From Plantago ovata (lineage: Eukaryota > Streptophyta > Magnoliopsida > Lamiales > Plantaginaceae): DNA of 64,000 nucleotides. A program made the position numbers and the translations under genes. The notes beneath the pieces were generated by a model. It was not told the origin of the DNA, searched no databases, and was given only the letters and a program-made list of their open reading frames with translations. This document shows, piece after piece, positions 45,079 to 56,080 of the stretch (the first letter of the stretch is position 1; each line of letters opens with the position of its first letter). The DNA lies in assembly GCA_028274465.1 (NCBI GenBank), contig CM051456.1, forward strand, positions 63,350,753 to 63,414,752. Direction: 5' to 3'.

Positions 45079-45954
45079 TTGGTAAAAGTGCACTCGGCCC
45101 TCCGGGCTTGTCACTTGCAAAATCCCTCCCCCCGGGCCTTTGGACTTTTGCACAATTGAAATACCTAGGGGGTAGGTATTTCACAAATCCCCCATTTGGA
45201 GATTTCATCCCAGATGTGCAATGTCCTTCCTACCCCTGTCATTAAACGTTAATACTGAAAATACCACAAACAGACAATCAAAATAGCATCGTTCCAGCCC
45301 CACCGGAAAGCGACTTTGATGGCGACGGAAGCCGCTTCTCCCTCCAAGAATTCGAGCGAAAATCTGATTCCCCCCCCCAAAAAAAAAAGGAGCCAATGTT
45401 GTAGCCCAAAGCCATTGTCGCTTGTTTCATTGCTTTCATCTTCGTCCGCAATCTCAGCCGCCAGGTAAATTTCCGTTTAACTTTCCGATTGAAATTTCAT
45501 CTCTTTTGCACAGAATTCGTTTAAATCCTACTGTTTATGTTTCTATGCTGCATTAGGGATTCATTGGAGCTCTCAATTTGTAATTTATGTTTCCCAGTTC
45601 GGAGTTACTGTAACGGCTTTCACGTAATTTTCGTAATTCTTTAACAATCTACTGTTCTACGTTTCCTTTTTGAAAGTTGATTTGGATATAGTGAAGGTTA
45701 ACTGTATTTGCAGTGTATGGTTTGTTTTGTTGTGTGCTACTTTGAATGTGCTATTGCTGCTTGAGTTCTTGCAATTCTAAAACAGATAGCTTGAGTTTGA
45801 ACTTGCACCTAGTTCTTGATAATTGCAAACAGATAACTTGATTATGTACTACTGTGAGGATTTACTTTACTATATGGGATTAATACACAGAGCTTCAGTT
45901 CCTGAAATTAAGGCTTAATGAAACTTCTACGTGTAATTGTTAGTTTATTTGGTG

Positions 45955-47118
45955 ATGGATGAGAAGCAGATAGCAACTCGGAGGTATGTGCTAATGTCAA
46001 TTGGAATGTATTTGTTCCTCCTACGATATTACATGAGATACGTTCGCCCTCGTAATGCATCCCGTAAGCGTCCCCGTTCATATTCCTTAAACGAGAAAAT
46101 CCCAGCCCAAGTTCAGTACATGGACAGGCTCACCTTGACTAATGATACCTATTGCAAGAATGTTCTCCGAATGAACATGTACGCGTTTAGGAAGTTTTGT
46201 TGGTTGTTGACGAATAGGGGGGTATCGCTGACGGTAGATATGTCACGGTAGAAGAGAAAGTTGCTATATTCATGGAAATTCTTGGTCACCACGTGAAGAA
46301 CCTTGTGGCCCAGTTTGCATTCCGCCGTTCTGGACAAACTGTTAGTGTTTACTTTCATGATGTCCTAAAAGCTGTGTTGAGCTTGCATAGCATGCTCTTA
46401 ATGAAGTCAGCTCCCGTGCAAGAATGTGAAACAGAGGAACCTTGGAGACATTTTGTGGATTACTTGACTTTCAAATTGATAGACATTTTGATTTTGTAAT
46501 ACATGTACTTACTTAAACAGATTTGTAATATTGTAGGGGTGCCTTGGAGCTTTGGATGGCACTCATGTTCGATTGCAGCTACGCGAAAGTAAGTAACTCA
46601 TGTATCGGAATAGGAAAGGTGTGGTCACAACTAATGTCTTAGGGGTATGTGATAGGGATATGTGGTTTATATACATGCTTACTGGGTGGGAGGGTTCTGC
46701 CAATGATGGTAGAGTGCTTAGAGATGCAGTGCAAAGGGAAAAGGGACCAGCTATTCCCCAAGGTGAATATTACTTCTTGAAGTTTTTAGTTTTAGTTGAT
46801 TAATGTGAACAATTCACTAACAAATGTGTATTGCTGTATAGGTCAATACTACCTTGCTCATTCAGGATGTGCACCTACTGGCCCGGAAGAGTATTTCAAT
46901 ATGAAACATTCCTGGGCAAGGAATGTTATTGAGCGTACTTTTGGTCTGTGGAAAAGAGATTTGGGATTCCACAATCACCTACATTTTACAACATTGACAC
47001 ACAAAATGATATCATTCTAGCTTGTGCATTGGTTCACAACTTCTTAAGAACCCACTCTAAAGATGATCTGATGGAATGGTATGATAAAGACGCTGAAGAG
47101 CTGTTGGATGACAATACT
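45955..47118 (+). pseudogene. PIF/Harbinger transposase (HARBI1-like, DDE_Tnp_4), decayed
   Basis: The N-terminal part (45955-46251) contains MDRLTLTNDTYCKNVLRMNM and FRKFCWLL. Next is VEEKVAIFMEILGHHVKNLV, the helix-turn-helix-like region of plant PIF transposases. The nuclease part has GCLGALDGTHVRL (first catalytic Asp), YRNRKGVVTTNVLGVCDRDM and GWEGSANDGRVLRDA. Later come PEEYFNMKHSWARNVIERTFG (catalytic Glu) and ILACALVHNFLRTH. Two probable introns fit family positions: about 46455-46535 and 46761-46841. Frame changes lie near 46247, 46595 and 46955. About 30 residues around the second catalytic Asp (the DAGY motif) are missing after YYLAHSG. It is not a functional enzyme. There is no sign of host domestication. 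Confidence 0.82.
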
Positions 47119-48281
47119 TTACGAACGTGTATTTTACACCTTCATTCGAGTCTTTTTTCACCTATTTTAGCTATCCTCTATGTTAATTTAGCTATATTAT
47201 AGTGAATTTTATTAGAATAGTGTCACGTTTCTCTTTAGTTTGAATTTTTCAGGTTTTAGGTGAAAAACGTGATTTTCCGGGCAATTATATTGAAGAGAAT
47301 GAAGAATCGGTGTTCCGAGGGCATTCTTGGAGTATCTAGAAGGTTCCGGATGAGATTTGAGGTCTAGGGGTCGAGTTTCAAGGCTTAAAGGTCACTAGAA
47401 GGTAAAAACCGAGTCCGAAAAGGAAAAAAAGACCTAAAACGCGTCAAAAACGCGTTTCTCGCCGACTGGAGATCCTGGGCGGTTCGCCCGGTGTCTGGGG
47501 CGACTCGCCTCACGCGTGCCGAACCCCTATATATAGTTGCTTCTGTTTCTACGTTTTTCATACTTTCTCAGACCTTTTTTCATAACTTTTCACATAGTTT
47601 TAGATAGGAATTCTCCAGAGCCTGTTCTGGGGATTCTTAGCATAAGAGACTATTTTTCTTATCAATTTGGAGCTTGTGAGTTTGCGATTCTTCGGAGATT
47701 GACAACCTTCGTCGGTAACATTGTATCTCACGATTTTACTATTTATATTTATATCTTTCAGCAGGTTTTCATTCAATCTTGCTTTGATTTCTGTTGATTG
47801 CATGACATCTATGAGTAGCTAAATCTATCGTTGGTGATAGTATGTGATTTCTTAGCTAGGGTTCTTAATTATGCATGATGGCGGTAATGCGAATCAGACT
47901 TTGAGTTATTGCTTTATTTCTTTGATCTATCTAAACCCTCTATCTTCGTAGTGTTGAATTGAACAAAACATATTGGACAATTCATGATCTTAGATTTCTA
48001 TGCAAAACGATCGGGTACTTCATGCATGATTATTAACCTGCTATGCTTCGAATGATCATACTATCACTAACTTCCATTATTATTGATAAGAAAATCTGTG
48101 CTAAGTCGTCTGTTGAGTTTATAGTTTAAGTTAAATTAGATAAAGCTAGTTATAGTCCTTAGAGATCGACACTCGAGGTTATTTTACTGCCACACTACGG
48201 TTTTCGTTGTAGTTGTGAATTGCCTTTGGCTAAAAACAAATTTATTTGATTAATTGAATCTGACAAATTCCAGTTCATGCA
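47119..48281 (+). repeat. 5' LTR of gag-protease Gypsy element
   Basis: About 1163 bp long, ending TTCATGCA. It aligns along its length with the reverse complement of 12866-14137. Both share GTGTATTTTACAC, TAGCTATCCTCTA, the twin palindromes and the TATA box. Confidence 0.82.
47527..47536 (+). promoter_or_regulatory. LTR TATA box
   Basis: CTATATATAG is just downstream of the diverged palindrome pair, in the same place as in the related LTRs. Confidence 0.5.
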
Positions 48282-48284
48282 AAT

Positions 48285-48302
48285 TGGCGTCGTTGCCGGG
48301 GA
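48285..48302 (+). other. Primer-binding site (tRNA-Asp type)
   Basis: TGGCGTCGTTGCCGGGGA lies three bases after the LTR. It is one base from the tRNA-Asp 3' complement. Confidence 0.88.
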
Positions 48303-48585
48303 GTATACTCCTTTTTTCTGTTTAGCTTTTATATATTTTCAGCATTCAATTCCTAGTTCTAGTAGTTTTATTTTATTTGATCTCTCTGATACTCCTTTCT
48401 TAGCTTGTTACAGATAGTGTATGCGAAGTACACGATCTAGGGGAACACCGCTTGCTGAACCAATGGCTGAAATCAACAGAGTCTACCACCAAAGAAGGTG
48501 ACTACTTCGACGACGTGAACTAGAGGAAATAGAGGATACCGATTTTTCTAAATCTCTACAAAGTCTTTTTAAGGAAATCGTCGTA

Positions 48586-50551
48586 ATGGCAGAAGCTAGA
48601 CCACTGAAATCATGGGTTCAACCCACCAAGGATCGTATGAGGGGACCGGAGATTGTTCTTTCGCCTGCAACTCAAGATCTGGAAATAAAAAACCACGCGT
48701 TCCAACAACTTCCGAGGTTCTATGGCTTAGCAAGGGAAGATGTGATGGGGTACTTGCACGATATCGATGACTTTGTCAACCAACTCCCACGACCCGGAGC
48801 TGAAATAACAGCGGATGAGTTGAGAATGAAGGTTTTTGCTATGGGGCTTGGCGACAGGGCCAAGTCATGGTTGAGTTCTCTACCGGCGGGTTCGCTTGAC
48901 ACTTGGGAAAAGGTTTTTTCAGCATTCATGGAGAAATACTTTCCTCAAACTTTGACTACCGCGCTTAAGGCGCAAATCACTGGATTCAAACAAGACTATA
49001 ATGAGACCATCTACACCGCGTTTGAGAGATTCCAAGACCTCATGAACAAGTGCCCTCACCATGGTTTTGAGCTTTCGGATCTTGTCCAACACTTCTACAA
49101 TGGACTAACCTTTGAGAACCAGCAAGTGGTGGATTTCCAATGCCGTGGCAATATTTGGGAGGAAACTGCGGAAGCCGCCTGGGTGGTTTTCGAAAGGCTT
49201 GCTAATGGTTAGGAGACGTGGACCTGAAGCTCCACCTACTCAGGAAGCCCCTATGTATGGGGGGAATGGGGATCGATTCGAGTGCTTTACCGACGAGTTG
49301 AAACAAGTCCTCAAAAGCTCCACTGGAACATCCATGTCGAATGAAGTTTGCCGAATATGCAAGAAATATGGGCATGGAGCTCATATGTGTAGATCGGAGC
49401 TTGCATATGATGATGGCAATTGGGTTCAAGGAAGCGAAGAGGAAGCTTTTGCTACGGAATTTGGTACTCAAGAAGCTAGCTACGGACAAGATGGTAGGAA
49501 TCCTCGAGGTGGATTTTGGAGAAGAGGGTTCCGGAACAATCAAGGATACGCACCGGCTAGCCAAACTTATGGCCCTAACCAACACCGTAGTAATCTTAGC
49601 TATGGTAATGATCACTGCGAAAATCCCGCTCCCAAAGAGAAACCGAAGTCGAAGACAGCTCTACTCATGGAAAACTTGCAAAACATGGTTGATCACACCC
49701 AAAGTTTTCTTAAGCGTTATGAAGAAGATTCTGAGAAGACTAGGGCGAGGCTTGATCGTTTGGATGAGAGCACTAGGCTTGCCCATCAAAAGATGCAAGA
49801 GTTGATAGACCGTGGAGCAAGTAGGGAGCAAGGGAAGTTGCCTAGCAACACTGAGAAGTCGATGTCTATTACCTTGGTGGGTGATCTTCCAGTTGAAATC
49901 ACCATCAAGAAGGTTGCCAAATGTGGGCGTTGCCAGGATGAAGCACCCCCACTAGCCAAGGAAGAAGAGAAGGACCTTGGTTCTGATGAGAGTGATGAGG
50001 AGCAAGAAAATCCCGAGCCAATCCCTCAGAGTTTCGATGTTAAGGTCGGGATTGGTGAACTTGAAGATGTTCGTGCTACACTAGACACGGGATCTTACTC
50101 TAATGTGCTCCCAATGAATGTGTTTGAGAAGAGTAGCCTTGGAAAACTATCTGAGCATAAGGCTATTGTGCAATTGGCGGATGGATCCTTTGTGAGACCC
50201 GAAGGCGTTGTGAAGAACGTAATGGTTAAGATTAGTGAAGCTTCTGTGTACACCAACTTTGTAGTTATGCCGGCGTCTACACCTGGGATGGGGGATGTTG
50301 TTCTCTTGGGGCGAACGTTCTTGACTAAACTACGCTCCGTGATAGACATCTACCGAAGAACTTGCACCATTGAGGTGGATGGCAAGCGACATGTGTTGCG
50401 AGCCATATCTGATCCAAATATTCACTTCAATGCTTCTTACACAATTAATTACTTTGGTCTTGCTGTCTATGTTCATTCTCATTCACAGGTTCGTGGCATG
50501 AGGAGAAGATCCATGAAGGGGAAGTCTAGTACCCTCAAGAAGAAGAACTAG
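48586..50551 (+). pseudogene. Gypsy gag-protease region
   Basis: Gag (from 48586) includes HAFQQLPRFYGLAREDVMGY, SLPAGSLDTWEKVFSAFMEK and FERFQDLMNKCPHHGFEL, the usual plant Gypsy gag core. A CCHC zinc knuckle (CRICKKYGHGAHMC) lies near 49350. A coiled-coil stretch follows (DRLDESTRLAHQKMQELIDRG). The aspartic protease has ATLDTGSYSNVLPMNVFE as its active-site motif and DVVLLGRTFLTK as its C-terminal motif. The frame ends at 50551 without an RT. The enzyme would process particles made by this Gag. It is an Athila/Tat-like fossil with a small number of breaks. Confidence 0.85.
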
Positions 50552-50831
50552 AGCAAGAAGAAGTCGAGTCAAAGACTATAAATAATGGCGCTATCCGGGA
50601 GGCAACCCGGAGTTTTTATCGAGTTTTTATCGCTTTATTGCATTGCATGCATTCATATATTGAACAATTTGCCTTTCTTTATGTGAATTTGTTCGTTTAT
50701 TTGTTGCTTTGTGCTTATGTTTATGTTTGAGTGAACTTTTTAGAGTGTTTTTTATGAGAGAAAATGGTTTTCGGGGATAAAAAACCAAGTTTTTCGAGAA
50801 ATTTCGTCTCCCTACCTCTAGAGGTGGGGGG
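50552..50831 (+). other. Non-coding region after protease
   Basis: About 280 bases with GGGAGGCAACCCGG and T-rich sequence. It looks like the untranslated 3' part of a Gypsy element. It is cut by the Angela LTR at about 50832. Confidence 0.55.
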
Positions 50832-52669
50832 CGTATATGTCCTAGAGACAGTCCTTACTAAGGGCATGGTTCCCTTATAGAGGGCATATATGTACTATTA
50901 CACAGGTCAACGTAATATAATATATGTTTGTTGCATTTTACTATTGAGTATCGCTTTCATATTTATATTACACCAGGCTGCAGCATGTCATATCTTTATT
51001 ACTGTCTGTATTGATATTAAACATGTCCCATAACTGCGCATAGTTGTTCGAAGAAGCTTTATCGAACAATGGAATTACCCACCGGACACTCCCATCGATG
51101 TATACTCTACATCGAAGTGTCTATGGGAACCGGTAAGTTGTCGAAGTGATGCCATTCGTCCTTTGTACTTACCGGACTTTATCATCACATTTGTTGCCCC
51201 ATATCCTTGGTGGACCCGTCGATGTCAGCTCTGAATAAGCAGCTGACCTAAGACAGGATCCAGGATTATGGCTACATACAAATGGGGGTGATAAGTGATT
51301 CTGTGAAGCACAGGAGAGCACTGCTCATAGTCTGCATAGTTGTGTTGGTAAAGTCACTGGCCAGTGCAAATGATATATTATGATGGTCATAAGTATATCT
51401 TAACCAAGCAACTCCCTGAGACGCCCGTGGATGTATTATTGGGATAGACACTTCATCGATCCTAGATACATTCGAGCAAGTCAGATGAAGGGACGTTACC
51501 ATCGCCGCGTTGAGCGCAACACGAAAGGGTTAGCTTTGAGAAACCTCTCAAACGTCCTCACGTATTAATATTGCAAATGGAACCGTCTAGGAATTCCATG
51601 TTGCCTAGTCTAGGACTTGCTTAATACGATGAGGCCCTATGGGTCACACTATGTGGTGATTCAGTCTATCAGAATATCCTTGAAGATGGAATCGCAATTA
51701 ATTTGGAATTAATTGTGATTGATGGATTATAATTAATTTGGAATTAATTATAATATTTGGTGGCTCAATTAATGATTTGGAATTATTAATTGAATTGGCT
51801 AATTAATTGTATTTTATGTAAATACAATTAAAGATTATATTTTGGAAATATAATGGAGGTTTGATTAGAAAGGATATGTTAATTTAGAATTAACATATGC
51901 ACTTGGGCAAAATCTACTTGGAGTTTGAATTGCCTTAGAACTATAAGTGAGTCCCAAAATTGGGACCCACCTACTGTCCCTAGGAGGCGCGCGCGCGCAT
52001 GATGGATAAGGGGAAGGAGTTCGACTCCTTCCTCTATTAGAAGTCCAAGGGATAAGTTAGATTTTCCTGATTGAGTTTTGATTTGATTGGGAATGAATCT
52101 AGACTTGATATTGGTTTCCTTGTGCGATAAGAATTAGATTCTTATTCCTTTACGAAGTCTAATTGCTTAAGCTTTAGACTTCTATAGACTACTATATATA
52201 GTGGACTATTAGAGAGCTTTTTACACACAGTTTCAGACATAGACTTTCACAGTTATTCTACCCAGTTTTCTTAGAGAAAATAAAAAGCTCTCCCCTCCTC
52301 TTTAGCCACCCGCGCGCGCCACCTCACCGGAGGAATCGCCGTCCCGTCTTCTTGGTCACACAAAGAATATCCTAGCATTCTTCCGATAGGCTGTTCATCC
52401 GTGGATACCAAGGTTGAGGTTCTAGGAGCTGGAAACTAACTCTTATTGTAGATATACAGAGTATTGTAGATATCTTCGACTTCGACGAAGGAGAAGATAC
52501 ACCGGAATATTACGAAGACTTGGAAGCTGTTTTGGAAGTAAGGTTAGTCTTCTAATTGACGTGTTTATATATATACGACATATGCATAATCAATTAACCT
52601 GTATGTTAAGAAATTTTTTTAAAATTCCGCTGCGTACCCTAGGTGTAACTCTGACCATATTTTCTTACA
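50832..52669 (+). repeat. 5' LTR of Angela element 1
   Basis: It starts near TATATGTCCTAGAG and ends TTTTCTTACA. It is homologous in inverse orientation to 56081-58181, which is about 260 bp longer. AT-rich repeated AATTAATTTGGAATTAATT-like words lie at about 51700-51830. Confidence 0.88.
52192..52201 (+). promoter_or_regulatory. LTR TATA box
   Basis: CTATATATAG is repeated in the inverse LTR at 56565-56574. It is the likely core promoter. Confidence 0.55.
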
Positions 52670-52670
52670 G

Positions 52671-52682
52671 TGGTATCAGAGC
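52671..52682 (+). other. Primer-binding site (tRNA-iMet type)
   Basis: TGGTATCAGAGC lies one base after the LTR. Confidence 0.92.
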
Positions 52683-52853
52683 CAGGTTAATTGATTACGT
52701 ATATACGTATATATATTGTATGATTTTATAGATATGTGGATGCAATTGATTCTATGATAAATTCGATTTTCAAAAATTTTGTTTTTTATACAAATTTAGA
52801 ATTTATATTTTTCAAAAAATAAAAAAATAAAAATTTATATATATATATATTTT

Positions 52854-53090
52854 CGGACCGGGACGCCTGCGCTGCAGGCGCCGTGCCCGCGGCACGGGCG
52901 CTAGGCGCCCGTGTACCGCGGGTACCCGGGTACCTGCGTGACGCAGGTACCCAGAGCCTGCGGACGCAGGCACCCAGCGCCTGGGGCGCCGGGCGCCTGC
53001 ACCCGAGGCACCGGTGCCCGCGTGCCGCGGGCGCCGGTCGCCCAGGGCCGCGGGCATCGGGGGGGCGGGACTATGTCCCGTCCCACGTTT
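52854..53090. repeat. GC-rich hairpin cluster
   Basis: It is a run of adjacent inverted repeats. One has perfect 10-base arms GGTACCTGCG/CGCAGGTACC around three bases (52929-52951). Others have arms CCGTGCC/GGCACGG and GCCTGCG/CGCAGGC. Confidence 0.85.
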
Positions 53091-53469
53091 TGAAAAAAAA
53101 AAAAGAAAAAATATATATATTTTCGGGTTGGACCCAAATACGAATTTTTGAAAGTTTTATCAATTTATTGTTTATTGCAAATTAGTCCTTCTACTTTTGA
53201 ATTTTAGATTTAACACCTCCAAGGTTTTTAAAATTACAATTAAGTCCTTCGGGTTTTCGAAAATTGCTACTTGGTCAATAGAATTTTCAATTATTCAATC
53301 TAGTCCAAATTTTCAATTATTTCATAGAGATTATAAGTATGAGATTATAATTTTCAAAATGAAATTATGAAGTCATTTGTCATCCACATAGGCTACTACT
53401 TGTTTCATATGCTCTATATGCTATTGTTTGACAATGCATGTTTAAATACCATGTTTTTACATTCCGTTC

Positions 53470-53645
53470 GACCGCTATGCATGCGAGGGTAGGCGGCGCC
53501 CTCTTATATGTCGGACCGCAAATTTATGTATGGGTAGGCGGCACCCATTATGTGCTTGACCGCGTTTAGAACTAGAATGGATAGGCGGCATCCATTACGT
53601 GTAGACCGTTCATGCATGATGGGTAGGCGGCGCCCTTATTTGTTT
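53470..53645. repeat. Imperfect tandem repeat, about 45 bp x 4
   Basis: Each unit has a core like ATGGGTAGGCGGCACCC followed by an AT-rich part and GACCG. The same set appears inverted at about 62945-63120 in Angela element 2. Confidence 0.8.
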
Positions 53646-54206
53646 GTAGATGACTGATAACAACCCTCAAGCTACAAGCCCCAACAAATATAAGTACCGA
53701 AATATATATATGTATGTATTTCTCAGATGCTTTCCATAGGGTGCTTTAATTCTGAACTTTCATTGCGTTTTCTTGTATTGGCGACCTCGTCTTAAAGACT
53801 CGCAGTAATCGTCAGATTAGAGTAAGCCTATGGTTATGACTTACTGCATATTGTATCTAGCGACCTCGATAGGTACAATATGTAGGGCATCGGGTTAAAT
53901 TAGATTTAACAACCAAGAGTTGCGTGACGCAATTGGATAGTCTACTAGTCCTACCGGTCATATTATGCTATGCGACCAGCCCCCGTTGGAGTATAGCATA
54001 GTATGGATTTGGATCTTGGCCACTACGGTAACTTGTTGGACATTACCCGTATGTTTGTTGTGGGGGCAAGCATATGTGAAAATAGTGGGAGCTAAACAGC
54101 TAAAGGACCTTGTTGTTTAGTTATGTTGACTGTGTATTTAGAAATAATATTTCAATAGTTGATTTATTATTTTCGTTCTATATTATTTCTCCTTAGGATA
54201 TTAGAT

Positions 54207-56080
54207 ATGGCGAGTATCTCACTCCGTGCTGTCTTGGAGAAGCAAATTTTAACCGGACCAAACTTCCTAGATTGGATCAGGAATATACGTTTGGTGCTGA
54301 GGTACGAAAAGATTGAGTACGTCTTGGACGAGGTCATTCCCGTGTGCCCCGAAAATCAGACTGCCGATCAGGTTGCTGCATGGAATCAAGCCAACAAGGC
54401 AAGGTCTGATAAGCATCTTGAGGATGCTAGATCCGCGCAGTGTATTATGCTGGCGGCAATGAGCAATGAGCTGCAGAGGCAACATGAAAGCATGTTGCCG
54501 TATGAGATGTTAAAGCATCTTGAGTCGCTCTTTAAGACGACAACTAGAAGTGTTGAATTTTATTTGATCAAAGACATACACAGATGCAAGCTCAGTGAAG
54601 GAGGGAACATGTCTGAGCATGTTTTCAAAATGATTGGTCTCTTTGAAAAGCTTGCCGATGCCGACGTTAAGCTAGAGAACAAGATCATGGTGATCTTTGT
54701 CCTTCAATTATTCCCGAGTTCGTATTCGCAGTTCATCATTAATTGCACGATGAATGCGAAGGACGTAACACTGCCTGAACTTCATAATCTGCTGAAGACA
54801 TATGATCAAACTCTTCCTAAGAAGGAAAAGTCGATCATGCTTGTTGGGCAACCGTCTAACCCAAACCCGAAAAGCAAAGGTGCTAAGGGTAAGGGAAAGT
54901 CGGGAGCCAAGGCTAACACTTGGAGTGATAAGCCTAAGCGTCCGAACCAGAAAAGGAAGTTCAAGAGAAGCGGAACGGTACGCATAGATGAATGTCTTTT
55001 CTGTAAGCAGAAAGGACATTGGAAGAAAGATTGCCCTAAGCTTAGGGCAGATCAAGCTAAGAAGTCATCAACTTCTGGCTCAGGTATGTTTGTTATTGAA
55101 ATGAACATGACTACTTTTGACTCCAATGGTTGGGTATTAGATACAGCCTGTGGCTCACACATTTGTAATAATGTGCAGGGGCTAATTGATCACAGGCTAG
55201 TCAAGCAAGGTGAAATCGACTTGCATGTTGGGAACGACAATCCAGTTGAAGCCAAACGCGTTGGACGCAGCAAGATAGATTTACCTTCCGGACAATGTTT
55301 AGAACTTGATAATGTTTATTTTGTTCCATCCATTGTCAGAAATATTATTTTCATTCCATTGTTAGACAATATGGGTTTTTCCTTTCGATTTGCGAATAAT
55401 ACTTGTTATTTTTCATTAAATGATCAGTATTATGGAAAAGCTCGCTTGGTGAATGGTTTATATATTTTGCAAAGTAGTCTACCTTTATTCCAAATACATA
55501 ACAAACAACCGTCTTCAAGTAAGAAGAATAATCCATCTTATCTATGGCATTGTCGGCTAGGCCACATAAATGAAACACGGATTCAAAGACTAAGGAAGTT
55601 GGACTACTTAGAACCATATGATTTTGAATCATATGGTACATGTGAATCTTGTGTTAAGGGTAAGATGACGAACAAACCTTTTGTTGGACAAGGTGTTCGT
55701 GCCACTCGCTGCTTAGAGCTCATACATACCGATGTATGTGGACCGTTTAAAGTCCATGCGCGTGGGGGTTATCCTTACTTCGTTACCTTTATTGACGCTT
55801 TCTCAAGGTATGGATATATTTATCTTATGAAGAATAAATCAGAGACCTTTGGGAAATTCAAGGAGTTTAGGAACGAGGTCGAGAATGAATTTAACCTAAG
55901 AATAGTAACTCTTCGATCAGATCGAGGAGGTGAATACCTTAGCGAAGAATTTATCGATTACTTGAAGGAAAATGGAATTCATTCGCAATGGACTCCTCCT
56001 GGAACACCACAGTTAAACGGTGTGTCTGAGAGGAGGAATCGAACCCTGTTAGACATGGTAAGATCAATGATTGGATTCTC
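54207..56080 (+). pseudogene. Angela gag-protease-integrase (interrupted)
   Basis: The start MASISLRAVLEKQILTGPNF is chosen over an upstream Met because the same start occurs in element 2. Gag has a capsid-like region (FLDWIRNIRLVLRYEKIEYV, LPSSYSQFIINCTMN, LPELHNLLKTYDQTLPKKEK) and a CCHC knuckle (CLFCKQKGHWKKDC). The protease region is around WVLDTACGSHICNNVQGL. Then come the pre-integrase HHCC region (LWHCRLGHINETRI, CESCVKGKM) and the integrase core (LIHTDVCGPF, TLRSDRGGEY, GTPQLNGVSERRNRTLLDMV). The frame is open to the point of insertion at 56080. Confidence 0.9.

Larger units (their letters stand above)
45006..47118 (+). mobile_element. PIF/Harbinger-type DNA transposon, 3' truncated
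   Basis: A TGCATGTTTGGTACGAGG-like start and a strong subterminal hairpin (45020-45078) are followed by about 850 non-coding bases and a decayed PIF/Harbinger transposase. Homology stops at 47118, where a Gypsy LTR begins. The right terminal inverted repeat and the usual Myb-like second gene are absent from the window. The left boundary is inferred from the start of the GTTTGG-type terminus. Confidence 0.65.
47119..50831 (+). mobile_element. Gypsy element with gag and protease only (5' part)
   Basis: It has a 5' LTR, a tRNA-Asp-type primer-binding site, and a gag-protease region. About 280 non-coding bases follow before an Angela Copia interrupts it. The LTR is a diverged relative of the gag-only element's LTR at 6842/12866, and its start lacks a clean TG. 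No RT or integrase follows the protease. The sequence after the stop (GGGAGGCAACCCGG words) already looks untranslated. It may be a non-autonomous gag-protease element. Its 3' part would lie beyond the nested insertions, outside the window. Broken, with one or two breaks in the visible coding part. Confidence 0.8.
52683..54206 (+). other. Angela leader with GC-rich hairpin island
   Basis: This is a 1.5 kb untranslated leader. Positions about 52854-53090 are very GC-rich and built of short hairpins, within AT-rich flanks that include (TA)n. Positions about 53470-53645 hold four imperfect units of about 45 bases with GGGTAGGCGGC. Open frames here reflect composition. Angela element 2 has the same layout at 62381-63964. 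Confidence 0.8.
50832..56080 (+). mobile_element. Angela-lineage Copia element 1 (interrupted)
   Basis: A plus-strand Copia of the Angela (BARE-like) lineage. It has a 1.84 kb 5' LTR, tRNA-iMet primer-binding site, 1.5 kb leader with a GC-rich hairpin island, and gag-protease-integrase. The integrase is cut at 56080 by a second Angela copy in the opposite orientation. RT, RNase H and 3' LTR would lie beyond the window. The visible coding part is open up to the insertion. Confidence 0.9.

Noticed and set aside
45015-45245. 76-codon open frame at the transposon's left end
   Set aside because: It runs through the terminal hairpin of the PIF-like element and shows no known motif.
45955-47118. 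A domesticated HARBI1-like host gene
   Set aside because: It has frame changes, a missing catalytic segment and truncation by an LTR, so it is a decayed transposase.
52812-53185. Overlapping Pro/Arg/Gly-rich open frames
   Set aside because: They lie on both strands of a GC-rich hairpin island in an LTR-element leader. Frames open on both strands reflect composition.
53470-53645. CRISPR-like array
   Set aside because: The units are imperfect, few and unevenly spaced, lie in a plant retroelement leader, and have no cas genes nearby.
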